From the NCBI GenBank assembly GCA_961205875.1, contig OY540814.1, forward strand, positions 7,422,993 to 7,486,992: 64,000 nt of DNA, read 5' to 3'. Positions 11,512-24,560 of this stretch are shown in pieces. The notes under the pieces were generated by a model, which worked only from the letters and a program-made list of their open reading frames with translations, did no database searches and was not told the DNA's origin. Made by a program: the position numbers and the translations under genes. Origin of the DNA: Sialis fuliginosa. Its lineage: Eukaryota > Arthropoda > Insecta > Megaloptera > Sialidae. Every line of letters starts with the position of its first letter. Positions within the stretch are counted from its first letter, which is position 1.

Positions 11512-12816
11512 ATATTCATAAAAAAATTGTAAACATACCTTAGTATTATATACTTTATATTAATATTTAATTTTAATATATTTATATATAAAATTTTTTA
11601 AACATACCTCAGTAATATATAATAAATATATATAAAAAAATAAACTTGGATGAAATCGAACAATTAGTTTTTGAGATAATAATTCCCAAAATTCCCCTGT
11701 TTTTTCCGCCGTCTACTCATATGTTCCTCCGTAATATTTTTATAAATTTTCCTTTAAAATATTTAAATTTGTTTAGATATAACTACCCAAGCTTAAAATA
11801 ACATTTACTCGATTGAGGAGTAAAAATTAAAATGTTTACATCATCCTATAACAAATACAGCTGTTGTAGTCCCCAAATTATAACAACGTTATTGAAAAAC
11901 AAGAATAACGTCTTTAGGCAGAATAAACATTTAATTAAAAGCGAGCCAGATAAAACAATATTTATGCGAATATATAAAACACGATACACATAAACGTTTC
12001 ATTGGCACTAAAAGCATTGTGCCACTAAGATCCTTAAATTAACACTTTGCGTCACTAACATAATCTTTAATGTGTTGAAGGAACTTAGGATGGCTCGTAT
12101 AACGCGTTTTCGGAGGACAGCCGTCTACGCAAATGTGCAATTTAGTTTAATTAGTATATCTATACACGTATACTCCTAAATTCATTCAAAGGAGAGGAAA
12201 TGGGTAGAAATATCACATCACACACGACCAAGTTCTGGAAATAGACGCATTATGTATTATATATAAAATTATATTCGGAAGGTAATTTTCAATTGCTTTA
12301 GTTGGTTATTTTCAGAATAGGGTTACGTGTGAGTATTTTAGGCACTTTGAAGATTTATATTTTAGTTAAGTGGTATTAAATTAGATATCTCGTTAGGAAA
12401 TCAAACTCGATTAATATGACGCATGTTTATACTTACAGTATATTTAACTTCCCGTTCGGAGAGAAAGGAAGTCATTTTAATTACCTCGATTTTGTGATCA
12501 TAGCGAATTCAGCAGATTTGAAATTATTTTGGTATATATGTACATGTATTAAAAATTATATGTGTATGTGATAATTTGTTTGACGATATCTCAAAAACGC
12601 TTTATAAAATGAAGTGGATTTTTTGTTCAGTATGTCTTTATCTAGCTTTATTTATTATACTTTTAACATATTTTCTAATATCTATGCATTTTTTTTAAAT
12701 AATTCGAAAAATTAAAAAAAATGACTAGAGTATACACCCCTTTTCTGTTTTGAAAAATAGGAGAAAATTGATCTAAAATATAATATAACTATATATTGAT
12801 ACGAAGTTTGTTAGAA
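11512..12816. other. AT-rich intergenic DNA
   Basis: AATAAA-like polyadenylation motifs occur soon after the preceding gene (around 11620-11640). Otherwise no gene, terminal repeat or structured element is supported. Confidence 0.45.
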
Positions 12817-13519
12817 AAGGTACTGACACCAGTCTTGGCCGCTTTAAGAGCAAGGTATACTGAGATTGTTGGGCTTCTTTTTTGTGATTCTAATAAACTC
12901 ATGTTACTAATAAAACAACTACTTCTTTATTAAATCAATTTAATTACCTAAGTCCGCAAATACAGATTTTTTTATATTATAGCCTTTTATTTTGTTTATG
13001 TTTTTTCTCCAGTAATGGATAAAATAAAGCCAGTAATGGGCACCTAGTGATAAATACTTGCTAATGATTATAAAATGATAAATACTACGATACAAATGTT
13101 ATAAAATAAAGAATCATAAAATTGTAAACTATGTAAAGCAGATGCTATGATAATATAATAATAATTAATTAATTAATTACACTAATAATAAGTTTAAGGA
13201 TCGATCCACACTATCATGCTGGTCCCGGTCCGGTCTTGGTCCAATCTCACTCCAGTTAAATATTCAGTATAGTAAATACTGTATCGGAGCGTGATTGGAC
13301 CGAGACCTGAGCAAACGATAGTCTGGATCGACCCTAAATGTCAACCATTTGACACTCATTGACCGTTTGTTATCAAATTAAGTTATTTTACAGTTTTAAG
13401 TGTAGATTATGATTCAATAATGGCAGTTATCAAATATCAACAATTATTTCTAATTTAGTACATTTAATTAAATAAGAGTCCAACACTGGGGTATCAGCGA
13501 AGACTGGTGCCAGTCCCTT
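12817..13519 (+). mobile_element. Inverted-repeat element, copy 2, carrying a nested insertion
   Basis: The left terminus AAGGTACTGACACCAGTCTT and the right terminus AAGACTGGTGCCAGTCCCTT form a nearly perfect 20-bp inverted repeat. Internal blocks match the copy at 3777-4455. A second small palindromic element (13197-13335) lies inside it and accounts for part of the length difference. There is no coding region, so this is a non-autonomous DNA transposon. The target duplication is not clear. Confidence 0.75.
13197..13335. mobile_element. GGGTCGATCC hairpin MITE, nested copy
   Basis: The arms read GGATCGATCCACACTATC and GATAGTCTGGATCGACCCT, with GGTCTTGGTCCAATC and GATTGGACCGAGACC further in. 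The whole element folds back on itself around an AT-rich centre. The family is the same as 56680-56862. It sits inside the 12817-13519 element, so it inserted later. Confidence 0.75.
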
Positions 13520-15511
13520 ATATGATTTTGTTAGTCGATAGTAAAAATCAACAAATAACTATTTGCCGAAACGTTAATTAAGATATTAAATAAAAACTGT
13601 ACGCACAAAAATCATGTCAAGTACCTATAGATATAATTTTTTAAAATTATTCCTGTATGGTTTTAATGTATTGTACATTGTACATGAATCCAACATGGTA
13701 AAAACTGATATGTGAAGTGCTTTTCAGTAAAATAAAAGGTGTCGGTAGGTACAAACATGCAAATGCTGCACTTTATTATAAAATATGTATAACTCTAAAG
13801 GAAAAACATATGGTAGTAAAAATTTGACGTCTCTTTGTTTCTATATTTCTCGTTGTGAATATTATCTTAAAAAACAATGTCTCGTATAGAACCTTTTACA
13901 GTTAATACGAGAAATGCTGTTTTAATAACATTTTCTGATAGATAGTGCTTTTAATTAAAAGCAAAAATATGTTTTAACAATTGATCAGATAGGAGAATTT
14001 TTTTCTTCATTGACTATATGAATAATTTAAAAGTCAAAAGAAGTAAGTCCAATAATAATAATAATAATAATAATCAAGAAAATTTATATTTCATAGAGTA
14101 TTAAAGTATTTCATAAATGTTTAGTAAGAAACTACGACGATTTCGTAAAAAATATCACAGCTCCGAATTTTGATATTGCTATAAATAATTCTCTAAAACA
14201 TGCTTTATTGCAAGAAAATAAATGTTATTGTTATAATCATACCTACGTATCGTACAAAAACAGAAACATCTTATAACTTAATAACATTTCCCAAGATAAT
14301 GTTCTTTGGAGAAATACAATATAGGGAGGAATCATATAAACTGTCGTAATATAATAAAAGGGTGGTTGTGATACAGATACCTTCCACTACCCTTATTCTT
14401 CTTCTTCTTATCACACTAATGCACAAATAAAAGTCATATAAGTATTAAAATACTCAACAATAAACATAAAAACCAACATAAAAACTAAACAAGTGTCTAA
14501 TAGAGACGGAAAACAGACCAGTAATAAGATGGATTCGTTCTAAAGCTGCATAGATCTTAACTTATTTCTTTTAATTAAGTTTGCGCGTTTTATATATTAC
14601 AATCAACTTTTATGTCTGATATAAGATGTACCTAAAGATAAATATTGAGAGTGATATTTTTGCACAACAGTAGTATACCTACTTAATATACTTAAGCATA
14701 AAATGTTGCACACGAGTCTTTCTTATACTAGGACAATGATTGTACAGTGTACATACGTATTATAGGTATGTTAAAAAAAGTGTTCCCGTAAAGTGATAAA
14801 AGATATAAAAACTTTAGTAGGATATAAATTAAAGATAATAATATTCTCTATAACTTTTAAATAAAATATTTTTTTCTAATTCATACCTTTTCGAAAATAA
14901 TTCGGAAAGTTCAAAAATTGATAAGATTATTAATTTTTCTGACGAAATATTGACACGAATTCGTTGAACCGGTTTTGATGTGATATTCACATTTCGATAA
15001 TCTAAGGCTATTCAAATCAATCAACATAAAACAATTTAGAACCTATGTGGTTTTACTTTTTATTTTAGGTACTATTTTTAGATTAAGTTTATCCAATCGA
15101 ATAATAAATATAAATAAATAATGCAAACATTAAAAATAAAATAAATATTATCTTATACCAGCTCTGTTAAAATAGATCATCATTTTATTTATGTGATAGA
15201 TACAACAAAGAGATCACATTATGGAGGTGCAAAATTTGTAGACGACAGCCTTAATGTAAAAAATATGTTCCCACAGCGTACGGAGTTTTATTCACTTTTA
15301 TTATCTTATAAAGAGATTGTAAGGTTCATCGTAAGTAACCCTACAATGTTCTAAAGTTGATTTGAAATATATTACAGTCTTGCCAAAATATAATATAAAA
15401 AAATTGATTTTTAACAAGCCACTTATAGAGTTTTTCGATATATTTTTATGAGTATATTTTCTGACATTAAGATGTAAACTTTTATAGAGTTTATATAAAT
15501 GTAATATCCAT
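13520..15511. other. AT-rich intergenic DNA with (AAT)n
   Basis: The only clear feature is an (AAT)8 microsatellite at 14051-14074. A CTTCTTCTTCTT run lies near 14398. No gene is supported. Confidence 0.5.
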
Positions 15512-15713
15512 TCTAATATTATAAATACGAGAGTAACTCTGTCTGTCTGTTTGTTACCTTTTCACGGTTAAACCGCTTAACCGATCTTGATGAAATTTGA
15601 CAAGGAGATAGCTTGCATTCTGAGGAAGGACATATACTATTTTGTATTCTGAAACATTGATAAGATACAAAAATATTAATTCCACACGGACGAAGTCCCC
15701 GGTAACAACTAGT
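15512..15713 (+). repeat. Dispersed TE fragment with AACCGCTTAACCGATCTTGA core
   Basis: GTCTGTCTGTTTGTTACC leads into a core reading TTAAACCGCTTAACCGATYTTGATGAAATTTG-like sequence (with slight differences) and ends CACACGGACGAAGTCCCCGG, then ACTAGTT. From memory this resembles the conserved 3' region of very abundant insect non-autonomous elements (Helitron/Lep1-like or retroposon tails, with the ACGCGGACGAAGTCGCGGGC signature). I cannot assign the class without a library search. Confidence 0.5.
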
Positions 15714-16436
15714 TAACTATATATTATTAACTACATTTTTTAATTATTCAGCATCTGACGTATTCTTTACGGGTATTTACAGAAAAAAAATACATTATAT
15801 TATTATTAATATACTAACGTATTTTCTGAACAATTTCAAAATAATTCATTTAAATGCAAATATACCAAAAAATTCCTCCAAAACATGTACCATTTTAACA
15901 TCATTATCATTGCAAGCTACTCATAATCCATTGGCTTTAAGTCTTTCAGAACTTAATTCAGCTTACATACAAAATGGCATACGAAATGTAGATCCCACAA
16001 AGTTTAAAAGTGCATTTGCATGATTGGAATGAGTAATAGGAAATATTTACATAATCGTAATTTAAGTGTAGAGGATATTAAGTACATATTTTAAATATCG
16101 ATTTAGTCACCGTATCTTTAACCACATAGTTTATATGAAAATTCCCACTGATATTCGTATTATGTTTAGATGACAATGTCAGAAAGGAATACTAATGTGA
16201 GTGGTTAGACTGCGGACGAATTTATCGACACGATTGGTTAAATTCAAATTTTCATATGTATTTGGAAATTGCCTTGTTTTTTTTTACAAGTCCAGTGGCA
16301 CACCATGATATATTTTTAAAGAAATGCAAATAAAGTTTTGTGTATGACCAGGGCTATTTAGAAGGTTAATAGATTTAATCTACAGCAAGTTGAGAAATTT
16401 TATCTATGCATACAATATAAATATATAAGGTAGGCC
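15714..16436. other. AT-rich intergenic DNA
   Basis: Nothing beyond scattered AT-rich sequence can be supported. Confidence 0.4.
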
Positions 16437-16887
16437 CAAGGTATATAAAGACAAGGTAGTTTCAATAGCTCCTTGACCAATCAGCGTTGGCGCGGGAATT
16501 GACGTCACCACGAAGAAATATTCAAATGTTATAAATGTATAATAGAATATTAATTACAAAAATTCCTTTATTAATCCTTGTTTTCGTATTTTTTGATATT
16601 TTAATAACACATACAATCAAAAAAGTACAAATTCTACATTTCAAAATCATAAAAAGCTGTTAGAATCATAGAACGTATATCTAACTTAAGAATAGTAAAT
16701 GTCGAACTTGTACTTCTTTGATTGTATGTGTTGTTAAAATATAAAAAATTCGGAAACAAGAATTAAATAAAGGAACGGGCATTATACATTTATAACATTT
16801 GTATTTGTCACCTAGTTAGCGTCAATTCCCGCGCCAACGCTATTTGGTCAAGGAGCTATTGAGACAACCTTGTATTTATATACCTTG
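16437..16887. mobile_element. 451-bp palindromic MITE with GC-rich subterminal block
   Basis: CAAGGTATATAAAGACAAGG at the left is mirrored by CCTTGTATTTATATACCTTG at the right. Immediately inside, GCTCCTTGACC...GCGTTGGCGCGGGAATTGACG is mirrored nearly perfectly. Further inward, ACACATACAATCAAA faces TTTGATTGTATGTGT. Arms are about 190 bp with scattered differences. There is no coding region. Confidence 0.8.
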
Positions 16888-17859
16888 AGGTAGTCCATTT
16901 GTTGGTTTCTTGTTTAAATGCGTATTATTCGAAATACTGGTTATGTATTTGAACTGTAAGCTTGTTTGTTTGTAGACGAGACGAAACTATGGTAGATTTA
17001 GGTTAGTCTCGTATCGTCAGTATTTAGAAGGTCCCGGTCTCGTTCGAATTTTTCTATTTTCTTAAGGGGAGAAGAAACCAAGAGATGGCCCATCCTTTAT
17101 AAAGAAACAAGTCCTGAGTGCCCGACTTATAAAGACAATGATTAATTTTAACAATTTTTGTATTTTTTTTTATTACGTTTTAAATAAGAAATGTATTTTT
17201 TGGTCGAAAAGTGACCTTCTTGCCCAATAATGATGATTTTTAAGACATAACTTAAATCCGAAAATTAGTTGTTTTTTTATAGAAAAATGTCAGTCTGTCC
17301 GATAATCTCCCAATTTCAAAAATAATTGAGATAGACAATTTAAAATTCAGTACTCTTATTTTGCGGGTGTTGGTCCGGTGATATATTTTGAATTTTTACA
17401 AATTATATTTCTTTTGCAGAAATTTAACAGAAGTTATTCTTATAAAGATTTATATTTGAAATAAATTAATGTTAACTTCTTGATACATGTGTATTATGAA
17501 TTGTATTTATAATATAACTAGTAATATTATGTACGTACACCAATGAGTCCATTTACATTAAAAAAAGTTTATAAAATTCGGTGTGAGTAGATAATAATAT
17601 GCGCATTTGTAAATCAAATATATTATGTGATACGGATATGTTTTTTATGGGAATATATTTACATTATGCATTTATAAATTCAATTATTCAGACAACAGAA
17701 ATATGTAATATAAGAACCGTCCAATTATAAAAAATAATTTAATTAAAACAATCACTACAGTGTTTTTATAACAATCAATTAAAATGGAAATAAAAAAAAA
17801 GTTGTTTTCTTCTAATTAAATTTTGTATTAATAATTAAGGTAAAGTAGTATTTGTTACG
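16888..17859. other. AT-rich intergenic DNA
   Basis: No gene or repeat boundary is supported. The region around 17000-17100 is slightly richer in GC but has no coherent exon. Confidence 0.4.
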
Positions 17860-17867
17860 CAGTAGAT

Positions 17868-18301
17868 CAGTGTTTCTCAACCTTTTATTTATTTAATTTT
17901 CAATCACAATTCTCATCACGCCCCCCCCCCCCTTTTCCCCATCCCTCATACACAAATTTTGTTAAATCTTCTTTCGAAAAACTTTGTTCTGCAAGACAAG
18001 CCCATGGGAGTCCTAATAGATTATTAATCTTGTTTTTAATTTAATATTGATAAATTAATTATGAAATACATTGTGCAGTAAGTACTGATAAAATCCTATT
18101 TATAAGTGTATTATATCAGTGTAAATGTAAACGTATATTTTATTTTTTAATGTTTCAGAATATATTTTATTGCTTTTTTCAGTAAATTAAATAATTTTTT
18201 TAGTAATATTGTTTTTCATTTTTTCTCGAAATGCTCGCGCCCCCCATTTAGTTGTATCACGTCCCCCTAGGGGGCCGCGCCCTACAGTTTGAGAATCACT
18301 G
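17868..18301. mobile_element. hAT-type non-autonomous element, 434 bp
   Basis: The element begins CAGTGTTTCTCAACC and ends GTTTGAGAATCACTG, which are classic hAT-type imperfect terminal inverted repeats. It is flanked by an exact 8-bp duplication, CAGTAGAT, at 17860-17867 and 18302-18309. Eight bp is the target duplication length of hAT transposases. C-runs lie near each end (17924-17935, 18237-18246), as in many such elements. There is no transposase. Confidence 0.9.
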
Positions 18302-18309
18302 CAGTAGAT

Positions 18310-21121
18310 AGATACGTTCCACAGAAAACTGGGTATGAAAAATTCGCACAAATAAGACAGCTTTAGAGATACGTTCCGTTATTTTTAAAAACCGCACAAA
18401 ACCAAAACAATGAAAAAATTGATTGATACAAAACATAAGTTTGTTATATTTAATTTTACTGAAAATTACGAGTCATTTTTAGATTTCTGATAATGAAAAA
18501 TAAATGTTAATTGACTTGCACTAGTGTAAACTAGCAATGGTACAACATAACTAACTTAACTAAAATTGGATTAAAACTTTCCTATATACAATTGAATTTT
18601 TTTTAAACCATTTTAAAAAAAAACTACATCCGGTGCATCGTTCAATACTGATAATTTTCTTATTCATATTTTACAATTTTAAAAATATTATTTTCGGCGA
18701 TATGAGCAGAGGGGCATATTTTTACAATTATTTTGAAAATTTTAATAATAAAAAAATGATTAATTATTTAAATTCCTTGAATTGTCAGTTTTTATTTGAG
18801 GAGCAACAGAACAAAACCGGATAAATCCATTTTTGCAAATTTTACAGGAGAGGTCAAAATGTAGGTACGTTTTTATGGTTATAGGTATAGGTACAGTTGA
18901 TATTTTATATATTTTTATACAGGATTTGTTAGCTTTAATCCAAGACACGTTTTTGAAGTCATTTTTAAAGGGATTTAGCAGGTTGAAAATGCCGAAACGA
19001 AAAAAAGTGACCTCGGTTCAAAGTGGATTTATAAAGTTTTGTTCTCTACTTCTCATTTGACACCTCACTCGAATTTAGATAAAATATCGCACCGCATAAC
19101 TTCAAAACCGCATAAAAGAGACTCGACCGTAAGTATATGATTAAAATTGTGACAGTTATTGTTACAATTATTAAATGATTTCTATTTATGTAATTAATAC
19201 CTGATAAAATAAATTTATTATTACTATATTCAACGTGCCGATTACAAGTAGAGAGAAAATCGACAATGTTATAAATTAACATATCTTGACACAATTACCA
19301 TATTAATAAAAATTATAATAATTTAACATCATGTTACCGCTATTCAGATCAGTGTAATTATAGCCTAACATAAATTGAGTTATCATCTACATTAATTAGT
19401 TACTGGATAGGGTACAGGATAACGCCTTTAATGTCAATTAATACCATTATCTCTTCGTTAAACAGAATGGTGGTATCTGTTTCTTAAGATGTGACATTAT
19501 AACGTTCGCACGGATAAACTTGATGTTGTTGGGAAATTTCTAGTTTTTCATATACGAGATTATTTGTATCGATTTTTTATCTGTTATACTTATAAATTAT
19601 GCCATATATGTCGTTTATTTTTTAAAGAATGTTTTAGTTTAATTTATACTTAAATAATTGCTGAATAATTAATTTATTAAAAGTTTATTATTTATTAATA
19701 AAGCTTATTTTAAGTTTCTGTGTGTATGTTTTGGTAATTATCTTGACTAATACTTCATCAGACACGATTTTTGACGAAACGTTGACACAGATAAAGATAA
19801 GAACTATTCTACTAACACTCAGAAACCAACCATAAAAAAGTAATTTATTTACCCAGATGTTTTTATTTATTTATTACCTTCCCTTATTATTTTCAATTTT
19901 TTATGTTGTGTTGCTGATCGATTTGGCTTTTGAATTGATCAAAATAATTAAATAAACATGATGTGGATATGATTTTAAAAAGTTATTATATATTTGCAAT
20001 ATAAATATTATAAATCATCAGTATGAAAATATATTTCTGTAGTATAACATACACGGTTTATATTATTTGCGATTATTTAATAAATTGAAGTAAAGATATA
20101 TGAGTTCCTGCAAAAATATTGGCATGTTGTGTGGAAAATGCATATGTGAAGGAACGATTTTATGCTCCAAAAATTCTTTAAACCAATAGAGAAGGTAGAA
20201 TTCACAATATACAGTTTACCAGCCACTGTAAATGAAATATTGATATGCAAACAGCATTGTGTACCTTCACGTTCGTATTTTGATTTATTTTAAAGTTATT
20301 TGTTGTATATTAATACTATTTGTTTTTTAAAACATGAAAGTCAAAAATGCTAACTATACAAAATAGATCACAATAGAAAATTGCTTTGCAACTATTTCTG
20401 GCAAAATGTAAATAAATGAAGAATAATAATTTATTTATATAACAACTAAAAAAATATAAAATATGCATCCAAAGAGCTCATAAATACGAAACGAAATGTT
20501 GGTTAATAAAAAAACGTTTTTTTTTTATTGCATAAATCGTTAGTATAACTATTCATGATTATGTTCCCAAAATTTCAAAATGAAATTCAAAGTCCTTCTT
20601 ATTCTACGAGTATAAAAGGAAGTGACCGCTCGATTCTACCTACTGGAGCGCAAAGCAGGTCGTTCAGATAGTCCCTTACTTACTTACTTGCCTTGGTACA
20701 CATGTACTATGGGTTATTAGAAGGGAAGGGAGGGTATTTTTATATTTGTAAATGCTCACTATAGAGGGCTTGTGTAGAAGCGTCTGCATTATTTCGAATA
20801 TACATATGTATTTTTCTCGAAATGGCTTTTTTTCGACTTGCGTGCACTCTCAAAAAATTATTGACCGATCCATATAATAAGTTGTGGTTATTCTTTATTA
20901 AATTATCTATCTAAGACGAAAAAAAACTAAAATGTCATCAATTATCCAATAGAAATCAATTAATTACTTTTTAGATCATAAAACTCGACACCAATTTTTG
21001 ATAACTGATATACTTCAGTTATCTTTCTTCGCGACGAACTTTGATTTTAATCCGGTTCTGAATTCACATTACTTCGTGAAAACTACACGGAAGATGAAAC
21101 AATAGTTTTATGCTCTGAATA
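18310..21121. other. AT-rich intergenic DNA, promoter-like patch near 20611
   Basis: Several short open frames exist, notably around 18633-19060, but their composition matches translated AT-rich DNA and no splice pattern supports them. At 20611-20618 a TATAAAAG box is followed by about 70 bp of less AT-rich sequence. This could be a core promoter, but no exon follows convincingly. Confidence 0.35.
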
Positions 21122-21307
21122 TTGTTGGGGCCGATACAAAGAAGCCAACTACAACAACACCACGTGCTGCAGCTTTTGTTCTTAAGTTTATTGCACTGAG
21201 TCGAGAACAGGGTCAGTCAGGACAATTGCGCTTTGTCGAGTTGTTGTAAACTTGTTCTCCCATTGCACGATCTATGCTATGCGAAACATGTGCTCTCTTT
21301 TATAACC
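21122..21307 (-). other. LTR-like fragment (minus strand)
   Basis: Read on the minus strand, there is a TATAAAAGAGAGC box (about 21294-21306), then about 110 bp downstream an AATAAA signal (21187-21192), then about 65 bp ending GGCCCCAACA at 21122. This order resembles the U3-R-U5 layout of a retrotransposon LTR. An E-box-like CACGTG lies at 21160-21170. I could not find a matching TG start, target duplication or internal region, so it may be a decayed solo LTR or a host promoter or UTR. Confidence 0.25.
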
Positions 21308-22135
21308 TACTTTACAATATGAAATATATAGCATTTTAATAGTTTAATTCAAAATATTACGTACGATATACAGTGGTAATATCATGTCGGAGTAAATTGA
21401 TTATTTATTGTCCTTTTTTATTGGTGTACGTATAAAAGAACTGCATTTTTATGATTTTACTTTTTCAAGTCAAATTTTGCTACATAGGATTATAGTAGAA
21501 CCTCATATCATTATTGTCTGCATAGTTACTGTTTAACCAAGTAATTCTTAACCGCGAAATAATAAAAACAATTCACAAGTAGTATTACCGAGCCCTATTT
21601 TCATCCCTTCTATTTACAATTCATTTGAGGAGCTGTGTTTAATCTTATTTCAGTCGTTTTACAGAATAATAAATGATAAGATCAATATTAGAAGAAAATA
21701 TTGTACATTACTTTCCTTCTATAAACACAAAAAATTACGATTGGAATCGAAATCCATTTGCTAATGTTAATAATGTTAATACCTATGTCGAATTATGAAT
21801 TTTCAATTCATGAAGGAGAAAAATTAGATGGTCGACGGATCGTATCGAAATTTTTTGAACCATTTTTGAATAATTTTGAACTTTTGTACAAGCCGAGTAC
21901 CCAATTCTTACCATAAAAGCAGATAATTTAGTAACAGTTTTCAACATTACATTTGTGTGAACTGGGATTTTTAACATTTACAAACATCAAAACTAAAAAA
22001 CATGAAAACTTGGGAATATTGATAAAGAAATTAGGGTAGCATTATCACATACATTTTAAGCTTGACATATCTAATGATTTAGTAAGATAATGCTCCGCAT
22101 TTTTTTTATACAATCAAAAGTGTTCCGTGACTTTG

Positions 22136-22154
22136 AAAAGGTTAAGAACCACTG
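22136..22154 (-). repeat. hAT-like right terminus fragment
   Basis: AAAAGGTTAAGAACCACTG is the reverse complement of a typical hAT left end (CAGTGGTTCTTAACC). No partner terminus is visible to the left. Confidence 0.4.
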
Positions 22155-22292
22155 GCACTCTAACCCCTGACATCATTATTGTTCAATTGTTTACCACCTT
22201 CCTCTAATTTTTTCTCTATGATCTACTATTCATACAAAATTGACAGTTTGTTATTTGCTTAGTAACCAAACAATAATAAAACCTGCTGTTAA

Positions 22293-23016
22293 GGGGCTAT
22301 GCTAGTTTATGCATTTCAAAAAATCATTTTTTTTTTCATTTTTCGAAAGTAAATACCTTCGAAAATATTGTGTTAAAATTTTAGAGTGCCTATGGTGCCG
22401 GCATCGCTGATTAGTTGTAAGTATCAACTTTATAACAATTTCAAAAAAAAAAACAACTTTAAACGCGTTTTTCTCGAAATGATGTTTTTCGATACTGTCC
22501 CAATGATTTCTCGAAAACTACTCGGTCGATCGGTCTGAAATTTTAACCACATATTTGTTACATATATGTATAGGCATGGCTGGAACTAGGATTATGTCAA
22601 AATTCAAATTTTTTCTATTTTTTTACAAGGAAAAACCAAGAAAAAAAGGGTCTTTTTCGATTCCGTTTGTTCAAACAGCCGCCATTTTGTTATTTTTGCC
22701 CCAAAAATAATTAAAATTCTAGTTCAGGCCATAGCCAACCACATACTGAACAAAAGACATATCTTGTTTTGTGTTTCAGGTGTTTCGTTCCTGCTAAAAC
22801 ACTGGGACACTGCGCACCTGTTTTTTTTTCATACCTGCATACATGGCTGCATTATACACATATATGTATAATAAAATTAATACAAAATTTTTTTTTGTGT
22901 ACTTCAATAGTGCATTTATTAAACCCAAAAAGATTTAGAACGATATCTGTCATAGATTGCTGGAAAAAAATTCGTGAAAAACACCTTTTTTTTGGCCGAT
23001 AAACTAGCATAGCCCC
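22293..23016. mobile_element. 724-bp element with GGGGCTATGCTAGTTTAT inverted ends
   Basis: The left terminus GGGGCTATGCTAGTTTAT and right terminus ATAAACTAGCATAGCCCC are a perfect 18-bp inverted repeat. The left flank is TTAA and the right flank TAAA, so a TTAA target (as used by piggyBac-type transposases) is possible but imperfect. The interior includes AAACAGCCGCCATTTTGTT and several T- or A-runs. No transposase is present, and open frames within are short. Confidence 0.75.
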
Positions 23017-24298
23017 TAAAAGGACATGAGTCTCATTTTTATATGTATTATGCGCATGCAAATGCACAAATGTATTATGCGCGTGAGGAGAAAAATACGG
23101 AGTGGGAAAAAATACAAGGAGACAGTATTATAATAATAATGAAGTTATACTGTATTTATTTGAGCGATGCAGTACATAAATAACTTACTCTACCCAGGTT
23201 AGAATTGACAAGGTTCAACAATTAGGATAAGCTTGTTTCAAGCTTGACATACCAAGCATTAAGATTTAAGCGTGGGCCGAAGCTTCATCAGCTGGTTTCC
23301 GAATATTGACTCAAGGATATCTACAATAGATGAAACAACGCTGAACTAATACTTATTTTCAAGCTTGTCACAAAGAATTAGAACAATTTCGGTTTAATAT
23401 TATCACAATCGTTATTTCTTACCTAGGATATACATTATATACTAGCGCATTGGACCCGGTGTTACCTAGATTAATATCCACAAAATCATAGTGACCTAAA
23501 ATATTCAACATGCCGACCCAACATGCCCAATTTGTTGTACCCGGTTCACCACGAATTATTTTTTTTTTTGACTTCGTGAAATTTACACAAAATATCCACA
23601 AATTATATCTCTTAACTTAACCTGTCTATTAGTGAAAAACAGAATAAAATCGATTCAGTAGTTATTGAGAAAATCGTGTAAAATTATATTTTCTAACTCC
23701 CAAGAAATACCTTGGCCCGTCTTAGAATTTATATGAAAATAAAAAAATAAAAATAAATAGGTTAGCAACAATTATACTTAATCAATTTCGATATTTTACT
23801 TTTCTTGGAAGTGAAATGTTTCTTTATATTTCAATTTTCAATCAATATAGGTATTTCAAAATATTTGATTGTTAACATATGTCAAAAATCATCCAACAGT
23901 TATATACTGTGACATCATGAAAACAAAAAACGACTTGATAAATTTTTTTGAGTATTTTGATGTTAAATCTTAGGTTTTTATAAAATATTAATAGCCACGA
24001 TACTGCTCTGAAAAATTATCTAAGTATTGGTGAAAACCACATTAAAATCGATTCAGTAATTACCGAGTCTGTAAGGCTCATACAAACGAATGAAATGAAT
24101 ATTAATTTCATATTTTACAAGACGACATAAAACGACAATGTCTATTAGATTTTTTTTGGTCTTAAATTAAACAAAATCAACCCATTATTAATATTTTAAA
24201 ATAACTAGAATTATTTTGTTTATTCACTGTTTGGTATAATATATAATAATACTTATTATTTTACATTCATTAAAAAAGTAAAAAATATCTTAATTATA
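23017..24298. other. AT-rich intergenic DNA
   Basis: No gene could be supported. A GCGCATGC / GCGCGTGAGG patch near 23050-23085 is the only non-AT-rich point. Confidence 0.4.
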
Positions 24299-24560
24299 CA
24301 GAGTGATTTACAACCTGGTCTAAATTATGATTGTTTGATACTGGAAATCGATAATACTAATTAATACCAATCTCTGTATCAAATTTCATAACTGTAGCAC
24401 AATGAGTTCTCTAGATATTAAATAAACACTAATTTTGGTTAAAAGATTGTAGCTCCCTCAGGAAGAATTTCCGGACACAGGTTCACATAATTTTTTTTGC
24501 TTAAAATTACATCTTCGATATACTGTTAAATTTTTTACACTAGTTGTAAATCACCCTCTA
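24299..24560 (+). mobile_element. 262-bp MITE with TA duplication, copy 1
   Basis: CAGAGTGATTTACAAC at the left and GTTGTAAATCACCCTCTA at the right are inverted repeats bordered by TA on both sides, as expected for Tc1/mariner-type non-autonomous elements. A second copy lies at 27351-27610. Confidence 0.75.

Noticed and set aside
12087..12180. 29-codon ATG frame (MARITRFRRTAVY)
   Set aside because: Short, with no splice or promoter context and no recognisable domain; chance occurrence cannot be excluded.
14051..14074. Regular short repeats that could suggest a CRISPR-like array
   Set aside because: Simple (AAT)n microsatellite with no spacers; the sequence is eukaryotic.
18633..19294. Overlapping 60-80-aa frames on both strands
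   Set aside because: Composition is Phe/Ile/Asn/Lys-rich as expected from AT-rich DNA; starts and splice signals are lacking.
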